Source of the DNA: Flavobacterium difficile
GTDB taxonomy: Bacteria > Bacteroidota > Bacteroidia > Flavobacteriales > Flavobacteriaceae
Length of the DNA stretch: 64,000 nt
Reading direction: 5' to 3'
Assembly: GCF_011392115.1 (NCBI RefSeq)
Contig: NZ_JAAJBT010000001.1
Span: 1 to 64,000, forward strand
The translations under genes were made by a program, and so were the position numbers. The first letter of the stretch is position 1. Each line of letters begins with the position of its first letter. The notes under the pieces were generated by a model. It was not told the origin of the DNA and made no database searches. It saw only the letters and a program-made list of their open reading frames with translations. Of the stretch, positions 54,049-62,729 are shown in pieces.

Positions 54049-55707
54049 ATGTGGAAGTCACACCCAAAAGCATTGCCTTACTTGTTCTTGTCTGAAATGT
54101 GGGAACGTTTCGGTTATTATCTAATGATTGGAATTTTTACGCTATATCTTAAAGATGTAAAATCAGGCTTTGCCATGACAGAAAAGGAAGCCGCTGATTT
54201 ATATGGAACTTTCATTGCATTAGTTTTTCTTACTCCTTTTATTGGAGGTTTAGTGGCAGATAGATATTTAGGATATAAAAAATCTATTGTACTAGGTGGA
54301 ATAATGATGGGTGCCGGATATTTTATGATGGGAATTCATAATTTACCGATGCTATATGTTGCGATGACTCTTGTTATCATTGGAAATGGATTTTTTAAGC
54401 CTAATATTTCAACTTTATTAGGTAACTTTTATAATGAAGAAAAATATTTGGCTAAGAAAGATGAAGGCTATAATATTTTCTATATGGGAATTAATGTAGG
54501 TGCGTTCATTTGTAACTTTTTTGGTGCTGCATTGCAAATTTTATTAGGTTGGCAATATGCCTTTATGGCCGCTGGTTTAGGAATGTTTATTGGAGTACTT
54601 GTATTTTTATTAGGAACCAAACATTACGGAAATAAAACAGATAAAAAAGGAATTCAAGAAGGAGATATGCCTTTTTCTAAAATCGTTCTTTACATTTTAG
54701 TTCCTTCGGTAATATTTGGAATTATTGGTTGGTTATTAAAAGGCGTAGCTTCTGATGTAAATTTAGATAGTGCAATTTTTGGTTCAGATAGTACTGATGC
54801 GTTTATATTTGCTTGTATTCCGGTAGTATATTTTTATGGAAGTTTATATTTTAAAGCGAAAACTGAAGAGAAAAAACCAATTGGAGCGTTGCTTTCCATT
54901 TTTGCCGTAGTTATATTATTTTGGGCTGTCTTTAAATTAAATGGTTCGGCGTTAACAACTTGGGCAGATAGATATACAGATAGACAAGTTACCGGTACAA
55001 CTGAACAAGTATTTAAAAAATTAGTACAATCTAAAGAAGTAAAATATTCTAAAGATTCTACAGAATTATACGATTCCAGTTTCCGACTTCAAAAAGAAAA
55101 TGGTGAAGTTAAAAAAGTTATAGATTATCCTGTTTATTTTAGAAACTCTGCAAAAGAAACTTTACCTAAAGAAGGCGAAACCATTTCGGTTTGGGCTACT
55201 AGTATCAGTCAATCTATAAATCCGGGTTGGGTAATTATTTTAACTCCACTAGTTGTCGCTTTTTTTACTTATTTGAGAAGTAGAAAGAAAGAACCTACCA
55301 CACCAACTAAAATTGCCTTTGGATTATTAATTTCTGCTTTATCTGTTTTAGTAATGGTAGCCGCTGTTCATATTGGAAATAATGGAACCGAAAAAGTATC
55401 TGTTTGGTGGTTAGTTGCGAATTATGGTGTAATTACAATCGGGGAGCTCTTTTTAAGTCCGATGGGATTGTCTATTGTTTCCAAACTATCTCCAAAAAAC
55501 ATTACAGCTTTAATGATGGGTGGATGGTTTTTGGCAACTTCCATTGGAAATAAATTATCGGGAGTTTTAGCGAGTATGTGGGATACTTATGAAGATAAAG
55601 CCAATTTCTTTTGGGTAAATTTCGGATTGTTATTATTTGCTACACTTTTAATGTTTGCGTTAGTTAAAAACTTAAATAAAGTAATGAAAGATCACGGAAT
55701 TAATTAA
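54049..55707 (+). CDS. POT-family peptide transporter with mid-protein insertion
   Basis: A 552-residue POT transporter. ExxER is E16-x-x-E19-R20 ('SEMWERFGYY'); 'IGNGFFKPNISTLLG' and 'IGELFLSPMGLSIV' are the signatures. An extra hydrophilic stretch of about 75 residues (308-385; 'TGTTEQVFKKL', 'YDSSFRLQKENGEVKK') lies between the helices on either side of the usual seventh loop, again periplasmic by topology. Its place and sequence differ from the insertion in the neighbouring POT, so the two are not a simple recent duplication. Confidence 0.94.
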   Translation: MWKSHPKALPYLFLSEMWERFGYYLMIGIFTLYLKDVKSGFAMTEKEAADLYGTFIALVFLTPFIGGLVADRYLGYKKSIVLGGIMMGAGYFMMGIHNLPMLYVAMTLVIIGNGFFKPNISTLLGNFYNEEKYLAKKDEGYNIFYMGINVGAFICNFFGAALQILLGWQYAFMAAGLGMFIGVLVFLLGTKHYGNKTDKKGIQEGDMPFSKIVLYILVPSVIFGIIGWLLKGVASDVNLDSAIFGSDSTDAFIFACIPVVYFYGSLYFKAKTEEKKPIGALLSIFAVVILFWAVFKLNGSALTTWADRYTDRQVTGTTEQVFKKLVQSKEVKYSKDSTELYDSSFRLQKENGEVKKVIDYPVYFRNSAKETLPKEGETISVWATSISQSINPGWVIILTPLVVAFFTYLRSRKKEPTTPTKIAFGLLISALSVLVMVAAVHIGNNGTEKVSVWWLVANYGVITIGELFLSPMGLSIVSKLSPKNITALMMGGWFLATSIGNKLSGVLASMWDTYEDKANFFWVNFGLLLFATLLMFALVKNLNKVMKDHGIN

Positions 55708-55731
55708 ATTTTAAATTTAAATATAATTTTC

Positions 55732-55768
55732 AAAGAACGATAGGTACAACACTTATCGTTCTTTTTTT
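55732..55768 (+). terminator. Terminator after the second POT gene
   Basis: AAAGAACGATA (55732-55742) and TATCGTTCTTT (55754-55764) form a perfect 11-bp stem with an 11-base loop and a T run to 55768. It also lies just after the end of the convergent RiPP operon, but the minus-strand tail is less T-rich. Confidence 0.88.
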
Positions 55769-55796
55769 ATGAAGGTATTAGTGAAAAAACTAAGTA

Positions 55797-56684
55797 TTAG
55801 CTTTCAATTTCTTCTAATTTTAAGCTTGAAGTTGTTTTTTTGCTGAAGCGGCAAGTTTTATAATAACGGTATAAATGGTCATAAATTACAGTTTCGTATT
55901 GTCTTTGACGAGAGGTGAATTGCCGATTTATCATCATATGAATATGGCTTGATAAAAAGGAATTCATGTTAATTTGAAGTTTCTTTTTCAAGGTCTCAGC
56001 AATTGGTTTTATTTGTATTTCTTTTTCATATATTGTTGTATAAAGTGCATGTAAATTGGAGTTTAAATTTTTACTAAAAGAATCTAAAATGTCACATTCT
56101 AAACTTCTATAATGAATATCAAGCTCACTTCTCAAAACTTTAGTAGCCTTAAACTCATTTTTAAAGCTTTGTTGCATATCGTAAAGTAAAATAAATTTTT
56201 CATCAATTGATAAAGAAAAACTATTTAAAAATGAATCGATAGCAAGTAAACTAAAGAGAAGTTGAACAGTTTCGTTTTTAAAATTATTTTTTATGTTTAA
56301 ATAGTTCATTATCATTTTACTATCAAAATAAAAAAGTTGTTCAGAATCTTCCATAGTTTCCAAACCATAGCGTTCAATTTCTCTTAAATACGTGTCGCTT
56401 TGAATTTTCCAAACAAAATTAATTGCTAATAATTCATTAAAAATGGGATGTAATTCTTTAATAACATAAGAAACATCATCTGAATTAAGAAGCTGGAAAC
56501 GAATTCTTAAATGACTGTCGGTGTCATTATATCTTATAAAAAACCATTTTTTTATTATTTTTTGGGTAAGTAATTCTTCAATTTTTTCTTTCAGAAAGTT
56601 AAGAAGAATGATATCTGCTGTTTTATAGCCAGAATATAATTTAAAATAAATCCATTCACTGCCTAAACTTAATATTCTACTCAT
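55797..56684 (-). CDS. Thiopeptide-type dehydratase elimination-domain protein (SpaB_C-like)
   Basis: A 295-residue protein. 'GSEWIYFKLYSG', 'WFFIRYNDTDSHLRIRFQL' and 'QSDTYLREIERYG' are the signature blocks of the C-terminal half of LanB enzymes (TIGR03891). That domain removes glutamate from glutamylated Ser/Thr to form dehydroamino acids. Here it is a separate gene, as in thiopeptide pathways, instead of the end of a roughly 1000-residue LanB. I start at 56684: its ATG overlaps the lanB stop by 8 bases, and 19 further in-frame upstream residues lie inside lanB and look unrelated. It is the last gene of the RiPP operon. Confidence 0.88.
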   Translation of the reverse strand: MSRILSLGSEWIYFKLYSGYKTADIILLNFLKEKIEELLTQKIIKKWFFIRYNDTDSHLRIRFQLLNSDDVSYVIKELHPIFNELLAINFVWKIQSDTYLREIERYGLETMEDSEQLFYFDSKMIMNYLNIKNNFKNETVQLLFSLLAIDSFLNSFSLSIDEKFILLYDMQQSFKNEFKATKVLRSELDIHYRSLECDILDSFSKNLNSNLHALYTTIYEKEIQIKPIAETLKKKLQINMNSFLSSHIHMMINRQFTSRQRQYETVIYDHLYRYYKTCRFSKKTTSSLKLEEIES

Positions 56685-58893
56685 TTTTTGATTGATAAAA
56701 AGATAATATAAATTGATTTGCGAAAGAATTATTGTCAACATCTTTCACAGGAGAATTATTTGCGAATAAAAATTCTTCTAGAATAATTTTAGATTTTGGT
56801 TTGATAGAGTTTAAAAAAATTGTGAAACCAATTTCAAGTTCTATGTCAATTAAAAGAGTATTGTCGCCGTTTACTATGTTGACATATTTCGGCATTTTTT
56901 TGTTGTTTTTCCATGTTATAAAATCAGGAAAAGCCTTTTTTATATCGTTAATTTTTGTAAAACGTTCTACTTCTTTGTACTCAATAATCCATTTTGCTTT
57001 GGATATGATAACGTTTGAATAAGAAACTCTCGGAAAATAATTGTAATGATTTTCTAAAATGCCCCAACTGAAACTCGGGAGTAACTGTTTGGTTTGTCCT
57101 TGTAAATCCGATAGAAAATGATAAACAGGAATTGAGTTATGGGAATAATTATGAGCATTTGATAAACATGGAATAATTTCTTTTTGAAATGCTTTTGATG
57201 TTAAAACAACAGCGTTGTTTTTTATACTTAAATACAAATCTTCACTATTTATTTGATTTTTTTTTGCTACCAGACTATTTGCTAAATACGGAATTTCGTA
57301 TGTTCTTAAGTTTGGTCTACGTAAAATGTTTCCGGTTCTTGACTGAGGTAGATGAACAATTTCAGCTAAAATTTTATTTGAATTAAGCGTTGTTTCTTTT
57401 TGAACAATTTCTTTTGCTAAATTATGAATCGCTTCATCTCCATTACAAAATCTTCCAATTAGTTTTGCGGCGCTATAATTTCCGGAAGATTCTATCGAAA
57501 TGATTTCATTTTCATTTTCTAAGATAACTTCAATAAGCACGGAAAAAGTATCTGGAATATTTTGTATTTCACTTTCGTTAAAATCGAAATCTTTTTCTGT
57601 TAAAATTATTTCACTATCTGAATTTGAAATTGCTTTTTTTAATTTTTTTTCTAAAATATAGTCAATTTTCGTCCAATTTTCCGACAAAATAATTGTGTCA
57701 TTAATGTTTTGAAAAGAAAATGAGTCTAATATGGGATGTGAGTCATTTGAGTAATTATTTTGCAGATAACCAATTCCTAATTCTGAATCTAATACAATTG
57801 AAAGAGGCATTTCTCTGGTTTCGTATCTTCTTTGAAAGGTTTTTTTAAATTCTGTTAAATTACTGTTTTCTCTATTTTTTCTAATTTTACTTAAAAATTT
57901 TAAAGCTTTCGTTACTTTATTACTTATGTTTTTATTTAAAGTTGAAGTTTTTGTTTTTTTATACAAATCTGTTTGAAGAATATATTTTTCCTCAAAAGGA
58001 GTCTCAAATTTTTCAATTAAATTTTTTACATTAAGGAAAGTAGTTGCAGAATTTGTAATTAAACATCTTTTTTCTATTTGAGATGATATTTCTTCAAGAA
58101 TTCCATATTCTACAGTAAAGTTTGAAATTTTATCGAGAATTGTCATTACTCTTTTACTTTCTAAATCTCCAGTTACACAGGCATCAATTTCGTTTACCAA
58201 AATTTGATTATCAATTAGTTCTAATAAGAATTCTTCTGCTTCACTTATTTCGGTTTCATCTTTGATAATTAAATTCAGTATCTCGTTGAAATGAAGTCCT
58301 AATTTTGTAGCATTTATAATAGTTTCTAAAATTTCATTACTTTTAAAAGAAGATAATTTATGTTCTCTTTTTTTATTTACGTGTTGGTATTCTATATATC
58401 TGTAAAAATTAGCGATTTTATAAAGAGAAGAATTTGGATAGTAAACTAATTCCTTTAGAATTTCTTTTTTCTTAGAAATATCTTGAAGTAAGTTGATCCA
58501 ATACTGCATGTCAAATTGCGTATAAACTTCATGTTTTTCAATTGCATCAAGCGCAATAGTTGTTGTGTTAGTTAGTTTACCAGTAGTGCAACCAGCAAAA
58601 ATTCCGAATGGAGTAGCTCTAGAAGAAAGCCTTGCAATATATTTTAACAAGGCTAGTTCTAGTTTAATTTTTTTATTAGTTGAAAAACCTTCTGGATTCT
58701 TAATGAGTTTATCAAATTGTGATATTAGTTCAGGAGAAGCAATTTGTATGGCTTCTTTAACAAATTTTTCTCTGTATGCATTTAATAATTTTTCTGTTGA
58801 ATATTCATTAAGCAAATTGGTATAAAAATGAATAGGATATAATGGTGTTCGCAAAACAAAAGTATCGAAACAGTTAATTGAGTTTGGTTTCAT
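56677..58893 (-). CDS. lanB: Lantibiotic dehydratase LanB, glutamylation domain only
   Basis: 738 residues matching the N-terminal Lant_dehydr_N part of class I lanthipeptide dehydratases. These transfer glutamate from glutamyl-tRNA to Ser/Thr of a precursor peptide. 'ARLSSRATPFGIFAGC' (87-102) is the hallmark block, and 'QSRTGNILRRPNLRTYEIPY' is the conserved central block. The elimination domain is on the next gene. The start overlaps the protease gene by 20 bases, so translation is coupled. Confidence 0.92.
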   Translation of the reverse strand: MKPNSINCFDTFVLRTPLYPIHFYTNLLNEYSTEKLLNAYREKFVKEAIQIASPELISQFDKLIKNPEGFSTNKKIKLELALLKYIARLSSRATPFGIFAGCTTGKLTNTTTIALDAIEKHEVYTQFDMQYWINLLQDISKKKEILKELVYYPNSSLYKIANFYRYIEYQHVNKKREHKLSSFKSNEILETIINATKLGLHFNEILNLIIKDETEISEAEEFLLELIDNQILVNEIDACVTGDLESKRVMTILDKISNFTVEYGILEEISSQIEKRCLITNSATTFLNVKNLIEKFETPFEEKYILQTDLYKKTKTSTLNKNISNKVTKALKFLSKIRKNRENSNLTEFKKTFQRRYETREMPLSIVLDSELGIGYLQNNYSNDSHPILDSFSFQNINDTIILSENWTKIDYILEKKLKKAISNSDSEIILTEKDFDFNESEIQNIPDTFSVLIEVILENENEIISIESSGNYSAAKLIGRFCNGDEAIHNLAKEIVQKETTLNSNKILAEIVHLPQSRTGNILRRPNLRTYEIPYLANSLVAKKNQINSEDLYLSIKNNAVVLTSKAFQKEIIPCLSNAHNYSHNSIPVYHFLSDLQGQTKQLLPSFSWGILENHYNYFPRVSYSNVIISKAKWIIEYKEVERFTKINDIKKAFPDFITWKNNKKMPKYVNIVNGDNTLLIDIELEIGFTIFLNSIKPKSKIILEEFLFANNSPVKDVDNNSFANQFILSFYQSKNE

Positions 58894-60547
58894 TTTGATT
58901 CTGTTTACTTACTTTTTCGGCTAATAGCATGGCGTTGTATGCATTAAGTACACCACCTGATTTTGATAGTTCAGAAAATTTTACTTTTTTATCTGTAGTT
59001 CCAGGAACAATAACATCTAAATCATATTTTACACTTGATTCTAAGATGATATCTTTTACTTGTTTAGCAGTTAGTTTAGGGTAATACAACCAAATGAGTG
59101 CAGCAGTTCCAGAGACCATTGGTGCGGCTAGTGAAGTACCACTGTCCAATTCGTATTTATTGTTTGGAATACAAGTGTAAATATTTTCACCAGGAGCAAA
59201 AATATCAACGTTTACTTTTCCATAGTTTGAAAATGTTGATGCAAATAAACTATCTGTTTTTTCGGAAATAGATCCTACTGAAATAAAGTTATTACATATT
59301 TCTTCTTTTTTTTCAAAGTCATAGTCATCAGGATAATCTTGGAATTTATCAGTGTTTAAAGCTTCGTTACCTGCAGCATGTATTATTAATACATTATTTT
59401 TTTCTGCGTACTTAATGGCGTCATTTACCCATTCTTTTTCTAATGTGATTTCTTTACCAAAAGACATATTAATAACTTTAGCCCCATTATCTACAGCATA
59501 ATAAATTGCATTAGCTATATCTTTGTCATGTTCATCTCCAGAAGCTGAAATTACTAGTGGCATTATTTTAATTTGATTCGAAAAACCTTTTGTTCCTCTT
59601 TTATTGTTTCTATTTGATGCAATTATACCAGAAACTTTCGTACTATGATAATTTAAACTTCTAATGTTTTTTATATTCATATTTAGTTTATTGGTGCCAT
59701 AATTGTTATCAAATTTTTGATTATTTTCATCAATATAAACTCTTTCGTTATAATCTAAATTTAAATTTTTATTTATGATAGAGTCAAATTGTATAATTTT
59801 GTTTTTTATTTCATAAACAGATTTAATATTGTATGAATGTGCAATTGAAGTATATTCTATTAAAGCACCAAAATCGTCATCTAAATCAAACATACGTTGT
59901 TTAAAAGTTTTGTCATTTAGTTTATATCTTTCATACATACTGTCTAATTGTATAATACTATAATTTTCGTTAGGGAAGTAATGTTTTAATGTGTCTTTAG
60001 CTCTAGGGTACATCTTAGATATAAAGCTAAAAGTGTTAATTTTAGTTTTGTAAAAATTAAGATAATATTCTTGCATTTTTTTTGACCAATTATAAATTTT
60101 AAAATTCTTCAAGTTTTTAGAATCAATTTCAGATTCTGTTTTATTTTCAAAACTTGATTTCCACTTTCTTATAAATCTGATATATTCAAAGTTTGTCCAG
60201 ACAATATAGTTACTACTTTTAGTTCCTAAAAAATTCCAACCATTTATATCATCTATAAATCCATTTTTATCATCATCAATATAATTATCAGGAATTTCTT
60301 TTTTGTTTATCCATAATTGGTCTTTTAAATCTTCATGAGAAATGTCTATTTGAGTATCAAGTACAGCAACAATAATTTCTTTTTGTTTTACTTTTTTATC
60401 TTTAATTTCTGCATACCATTTATTTAAAGAAATACCCGGGATTTTGTCTTTTTGAAAATCTAAATAGTACCAATTATCATAATTGTTTTTCTCTAAAGTT
60501 TTACAACTTGTACAAAAAATAATGATAAAAAAAAGTAAGTGTTTCAT
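58874..60547 (-). CDS. Subtilase lipoprotein of the RiPP operon, with large insertion
   Basis: A 557-residue S8 peptidase. The lipobox cysteine is C15 ('FCTSC'). The catalytic residues are D64 ('VAVLDTQID'), H301 ('NYHSTKVSG') and S472 ('DSGTSLAAPMVSG'), with N394 ('HAAGNE') in the oxyanion hole. The D to H distance is 237 residues, against 35 in the S8 protease at 37372; the extra 105-300 region is helical and Lys/Asn-rich. There is no inhibitor propeptide. Placement between precursor and lanB suggests it is the leader-removing protease acting outside the inner membrane after export (LanP role); a general protease is the alternative. Confidence 0.88.
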   Translation of the reverse strand: MKHLLFFIIIFCTSCKTLEKNNYDNWYYLDFQKDKIPGISLNKWYAEIKDKKVKQKEIIVAVLDTQIDISHEDLKDQLWINKKEIPDNYIDDDKNGFIDDINGWNFLGTKSSNYIVWTNFEYIRFIRKWKSSFENKTESEIDSKNLKNFKIYNWSKKMQEYYLNFYKTKINTFSFISKMYPRAKDTLKHYFPNENYSIIQLDSMYERYKLNDKTFKQRMFDLDDDFGALIEYTSIAHSYNIKSVYEIKNKIIQFDSIINKNLNLDYNERVYIDENNQKFDNNYGTNKLNMNIKNIRSLNYHSTKVSGIIASNRNNKRGTKGFSNQIKIMPLVISASGDEHDKDIANAIYYAVDNGAKVINMSFGKEITLEKEWVNDAIKYAEKNNVLIIHAAGNEALNTDKFQDYPDDYDFEKKEEICNNFISVGSISEKTDSLFASTFSNYGKVNVDIFAPGENIYTCIPNNKYELDSGTSLAAPMVSGTAALIWLYYPKLTAKQVKDIILESSVKYDLDVIVPGTTDKKVKFSELSKSGGVLNAYNAMLLAEKVSKQNQNETKLN

Positions 60548-60570
60548 GTAATTTAGTAACTGAAAAGTTT

Positions 60571-60774
60571 TTAAATTGTTGTCGGTCTTACTGGAACATC
60601 ACCTACTGTTGTTTTATCTTTACAGTTTGGTTTGTTGGAACAATCATTACTTGTTCTAGTTACAGTCTCTGGATCTCCACCTACTCCTGTTCCGCCAGTA
60701 ATTTTTTTGTAATTTTCTAGTTTTGCTACTTCAAATTTTTCTATTGAAAATTTTTTGTTTTTAATTTGTTTCAT
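60571..60774 (-). CDS. RiPP precursor peptide (class I lanthipeptide-like, GG leader)
   Basis: 67 residues. The leader (1-28) has 'KNKKFSIEKFEVAKLEN', resembling the F-x-L box leaders of Bacteroidota lanthipeptide precursors, and ends at 'KKITGG' (G27-G28). The following 39-residue region has eight Thr (29, 37, 39, 41, 55, 56, 65, 66), two Ser (42, 46) and two Cys (45, 51). So at most two thioether rings could form and most dehydrated residues would stay free. A second GG occurs at 32-33. It lies 23 bases before the protease gene. Its own -7 element and a palindromic site are upstream. Confidence 0.85.
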   Translation of the reverse strand: MKQIKNKKFSIEKFEVAKLENYKKITGGTGVGGDPETVTRTSNDCSNKPNCKDKTTVGDVPVRPTTI

Positions 60775-60797
60775 AATATTAATTTTAATTACAGATT

Positions 60798-60805
60798 CAA
60801 AAGTA
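60798..60805 (-). promoter_or_regulatory. -7 element (TACTTTTG) for the RiPP operon
   Basis: An exact TAnnTTTG match on the minus strand, 23 bases before the precursor start. The -33 position holds only T-rich sequence, which suits activator-dependent expression from the palindrome at 60842-60867. Confidence 0.6.
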
Positions 60806-60841
60806 TAAAGTTAATTACTAATAAAATTTATAAATAAAACA

Positions 60842-60867
60842 GAATTTCACGAAATTCACGAATTTCG
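60842..60867. promoter_or_regulatory. Alternating palindrome GAATTTC-AC-GAAATTC-AC-GAATTTCG (candidate operator)
   Basis: Three 7-base half sites in alternating orientation, spaced 9 bases apart, give two overlapping dyads. The second, CGAAATTC-AC-GAATTTCG (60850-60867), is a perfect 8-bp inverted repeat. It lies between the regulator stop (60887) and the RiPP -7 element, about 36 to 70 bases upstream of it. It is a strong candidate binding site for the adjacent regulator or another factor. Confidence 0.65.
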
Positions 60868-60886
60868 AAGTTTAAATAAAAATAAA

Positions 60887-62578
60887 TTATTGAAAATCAG
60901 ACGTATTTTTATTTAGTTCTTTTATGAAGAATGTTGGTTTAATTTTAGTTTTTTTATAAAATGCTGATGTGAAAGATTCAGAACTATTAAATCCAAACTC
61001 TTTAGTTAAAGCAGTTATGGTATATTTTCTTAAAATAGGGTTTGATTTTAATTGCTTCAAAGAATATTCAATTCTTAAATCATTTATATAATTAATGAAA
61101 GATTTTTCTTTATACTCATTAATGATTTTAGATAAATATTTTGTGTTTGTGTTGAATTCAATTGATAATAAATTTATTGAAATATTTGAATTTAAAAATC
61201 CTTTTGTTTTTTCGAAATGATCAAGTTTTTCCAATATCTGTAAAACAATATCTTGAGATATTCCAGTATTATTTAAAGATTTTTCTTTGTTTGAATCAAA
61301 AAGTATTTTGTTTTTTTCGGAGTCTGTATCCATGATTTCCTTATATCTATTTTTATATAGCTTTTTTAATTTAAATTGTTTGTAAACTAAAAAAACAACA
61401 AGTGCAATCAATAAAAAAAAACTAATATAAAATAATAGACTTTTCTGTTCTAGATTGTTAATGAGTTTTTCTTTTTCTTTAAATAAAATTGGAATTTCAT
61501 ATTTTTCTTGTATGGTTTTATAAATTTCTTTATAGTTTTTTTGGAAAGTACTGTCAATTTTCATTAAAGAGTTTATATATTTTAATTGATTAACATTATC
61601 ACCATTACTTTTGTAATATGAAATTAAATAATGATACCCGCTAATAAACTCTGGTGTTATATCTTTATTTTTTTCATATAAAGAATCTACCTTTTTAAAA
61701 TTTTCTACTGCTTTTTTTTTGTTCCCTAAACCTTCATGTATTTTTCCTAAGTAGAAATAACTTGCTAAAATGTTACTTTGATTATTAAATTTTTTTAATA
61801 CTGGTAGTGCTTTCATTACACTATCAAAAGCTGCAGTATAATTTTTTTTAATGACTTGATTTGCACCTTCATTGAGTATGAATAAACTTAACATTTCTTC
61901 ATCATTGCTATATTTTGCTTCTTCGTATCCAAGTTTATTATAAAAAGAAGAAGAATCAATTGCTTTTTTAGCTTTATAGGCGTCTGCTATATCAAACAAA
62001 ATTTCTTTGTAATATCCGTTATATTTGGTAAGTCTTACTCCTTTTGATATATAATAATTATGACATTTTTTGTATAATTTTAAAGCTTGTTCAATCTCAC
62101 CTAAGTTTTCAGATTTAATTATTGCAATATTTAATTTTATGATATATTCATAATCCGAGTCATTGTTATATTTTTCAGCTAAAATAAGATTGTCTATTGC
62201 TTCTTTATATTTAAATTGTCTACTTTTAATTCCAGAAATGTCAAAATATATTTTTACAATAATATTGTTGTCTTTACTTTTTTTTGCAAATTTTAAAGAT
62301 TTATTATAATAATAAACTGCTTTAGAGTTATTTATTTCAAGACAATTGTATGCATATAAGTATAATCCTCTGCCGATTTCAAGATCCAAATTTTCTTTTT
62401 TTGCTTTTTTGAGATAAGTTTCTGCATATTTTATTCTGTTTGTTTTATCATTTTCAAAAAAAGATATCCATAATTCATCAAAAGATTTATAATCTAATTT
62501 GTGTTTTACGTTCTGTGATAAAATTGTGATAGGTAAAAAAATAAAATAAAATAATACGATCTTAAGAAATTTGCTCAT
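60887..62578 (-). CDS. Membrane-anchored TPR regulator with C-terminal AraC-type HTH
   Basis: A 563-residue protein. Signal or anchor segment at the N-terminus ('FLKIVLFYFIFLPITILSQ'), then TPR-like helical repeats (about 45-370; 'YAYNCLEINNSKAVYYYNKSL', 'YFYLGKIHEGLGNKKKAVENF'). One membrane helix follows (about 380-400; 'LLFYISFFLLIALVVFLVY'), then a cytosolic AraC-type HTH (about 450-555; 'INLLSIEFNTNTKYLSKIINE', 'ITALTKEFGFNSSESFTSAFYKK'). Flavobacteria have many such one-protein regulators that sense outside and bind DNA inside. It lies directly upstream of the RiPP precursor on the same strand, with the palindrome between them, so it is the likely controller. Confidence 0.88.
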   Translation of the reverse strand: MSKFLKIVLFYFIFLPITILSQNVKHKLDYKSFDELWISFFENDKTNRIKYAETYLKKAKKENLDLEIGRGLYLYAYNCLEINNSKAVYYYNKSLKFAKKSKDNNIIVKIYFDISGIKSRQFKYKEAIDNLILAEKYNNDSDYEYIIKLNIAIIKSENLGEIEQALKLYKKCHNYYISKGVRLTKYNGYYKEILFDIADAYKAKKAIDSSSFYNKLGYEEAKYSNDEEMLSLFILNEGANQVIKKNYTAAFDSVMKALPVLKKFNNQSNILASYFYLGKIHEGLGNKKKAVENFKKVDSLYEKNKDITPEFISGYHYLISYYKSNGDNVNQLKYINSLMKIDSTFQKNYKEIYKTIQEKYEIPILFKEKEKLINNLEQKSLLFYISFFLLIALVVFLVYKQFKLKKLYKNRYKEIMDTDSEKNKILFDSNKEKSLNNTGISQDIVLQILEKLDHFEKTKGFLNSNISINLLSIEFNTNTKYLSKIINEYKEKSFINYINDLRIEYSLKQLKSNPILRKYTITALTKEFGFNSSESFTSAFYKKTKIKPTFFIKELNKNTSDFQ

Positions 62579-62603
62579 TTTGAATCTTTATAGAAGTAAA
62601 TAT

Positions 62604-62611
62604 CAAAATTA
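62604..62611 (-). promoter_or_regulatory. -7 element (TAATTTTG) for the TPR-AraC regulator gene
   Basis: An exact TAnnTTTG match on the minus strand, 25 bases before the start at 62578; a TTTTC-like -33 lies near 62626-62630. Confidence 0.45.
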
Positions 62612-62693
62612 ATAATTTTATTGTGAAAATATTAATAAAATTTAACATTTATTAACATTTTAAAAATCAATTATTTACATATTATCTTTTTAA

Positions 62694-62729
62694 AAATTCG
62701 GGAATATAAGTACCGAAATTCCCGAATTT
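62694..62729. repeat. Perfect 12-bp inverted repeat in the divergent promoter region
   Basis: AAATTCGGGAAT and ATTCCCGAATTT with a 12-base spacer. No T run follows in either direction, so a regulator site or RNA hairpin is more likely than a terminator. The CGAATTT core is shared with the palindrome at 60842-60867. Confidence 0.55.
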
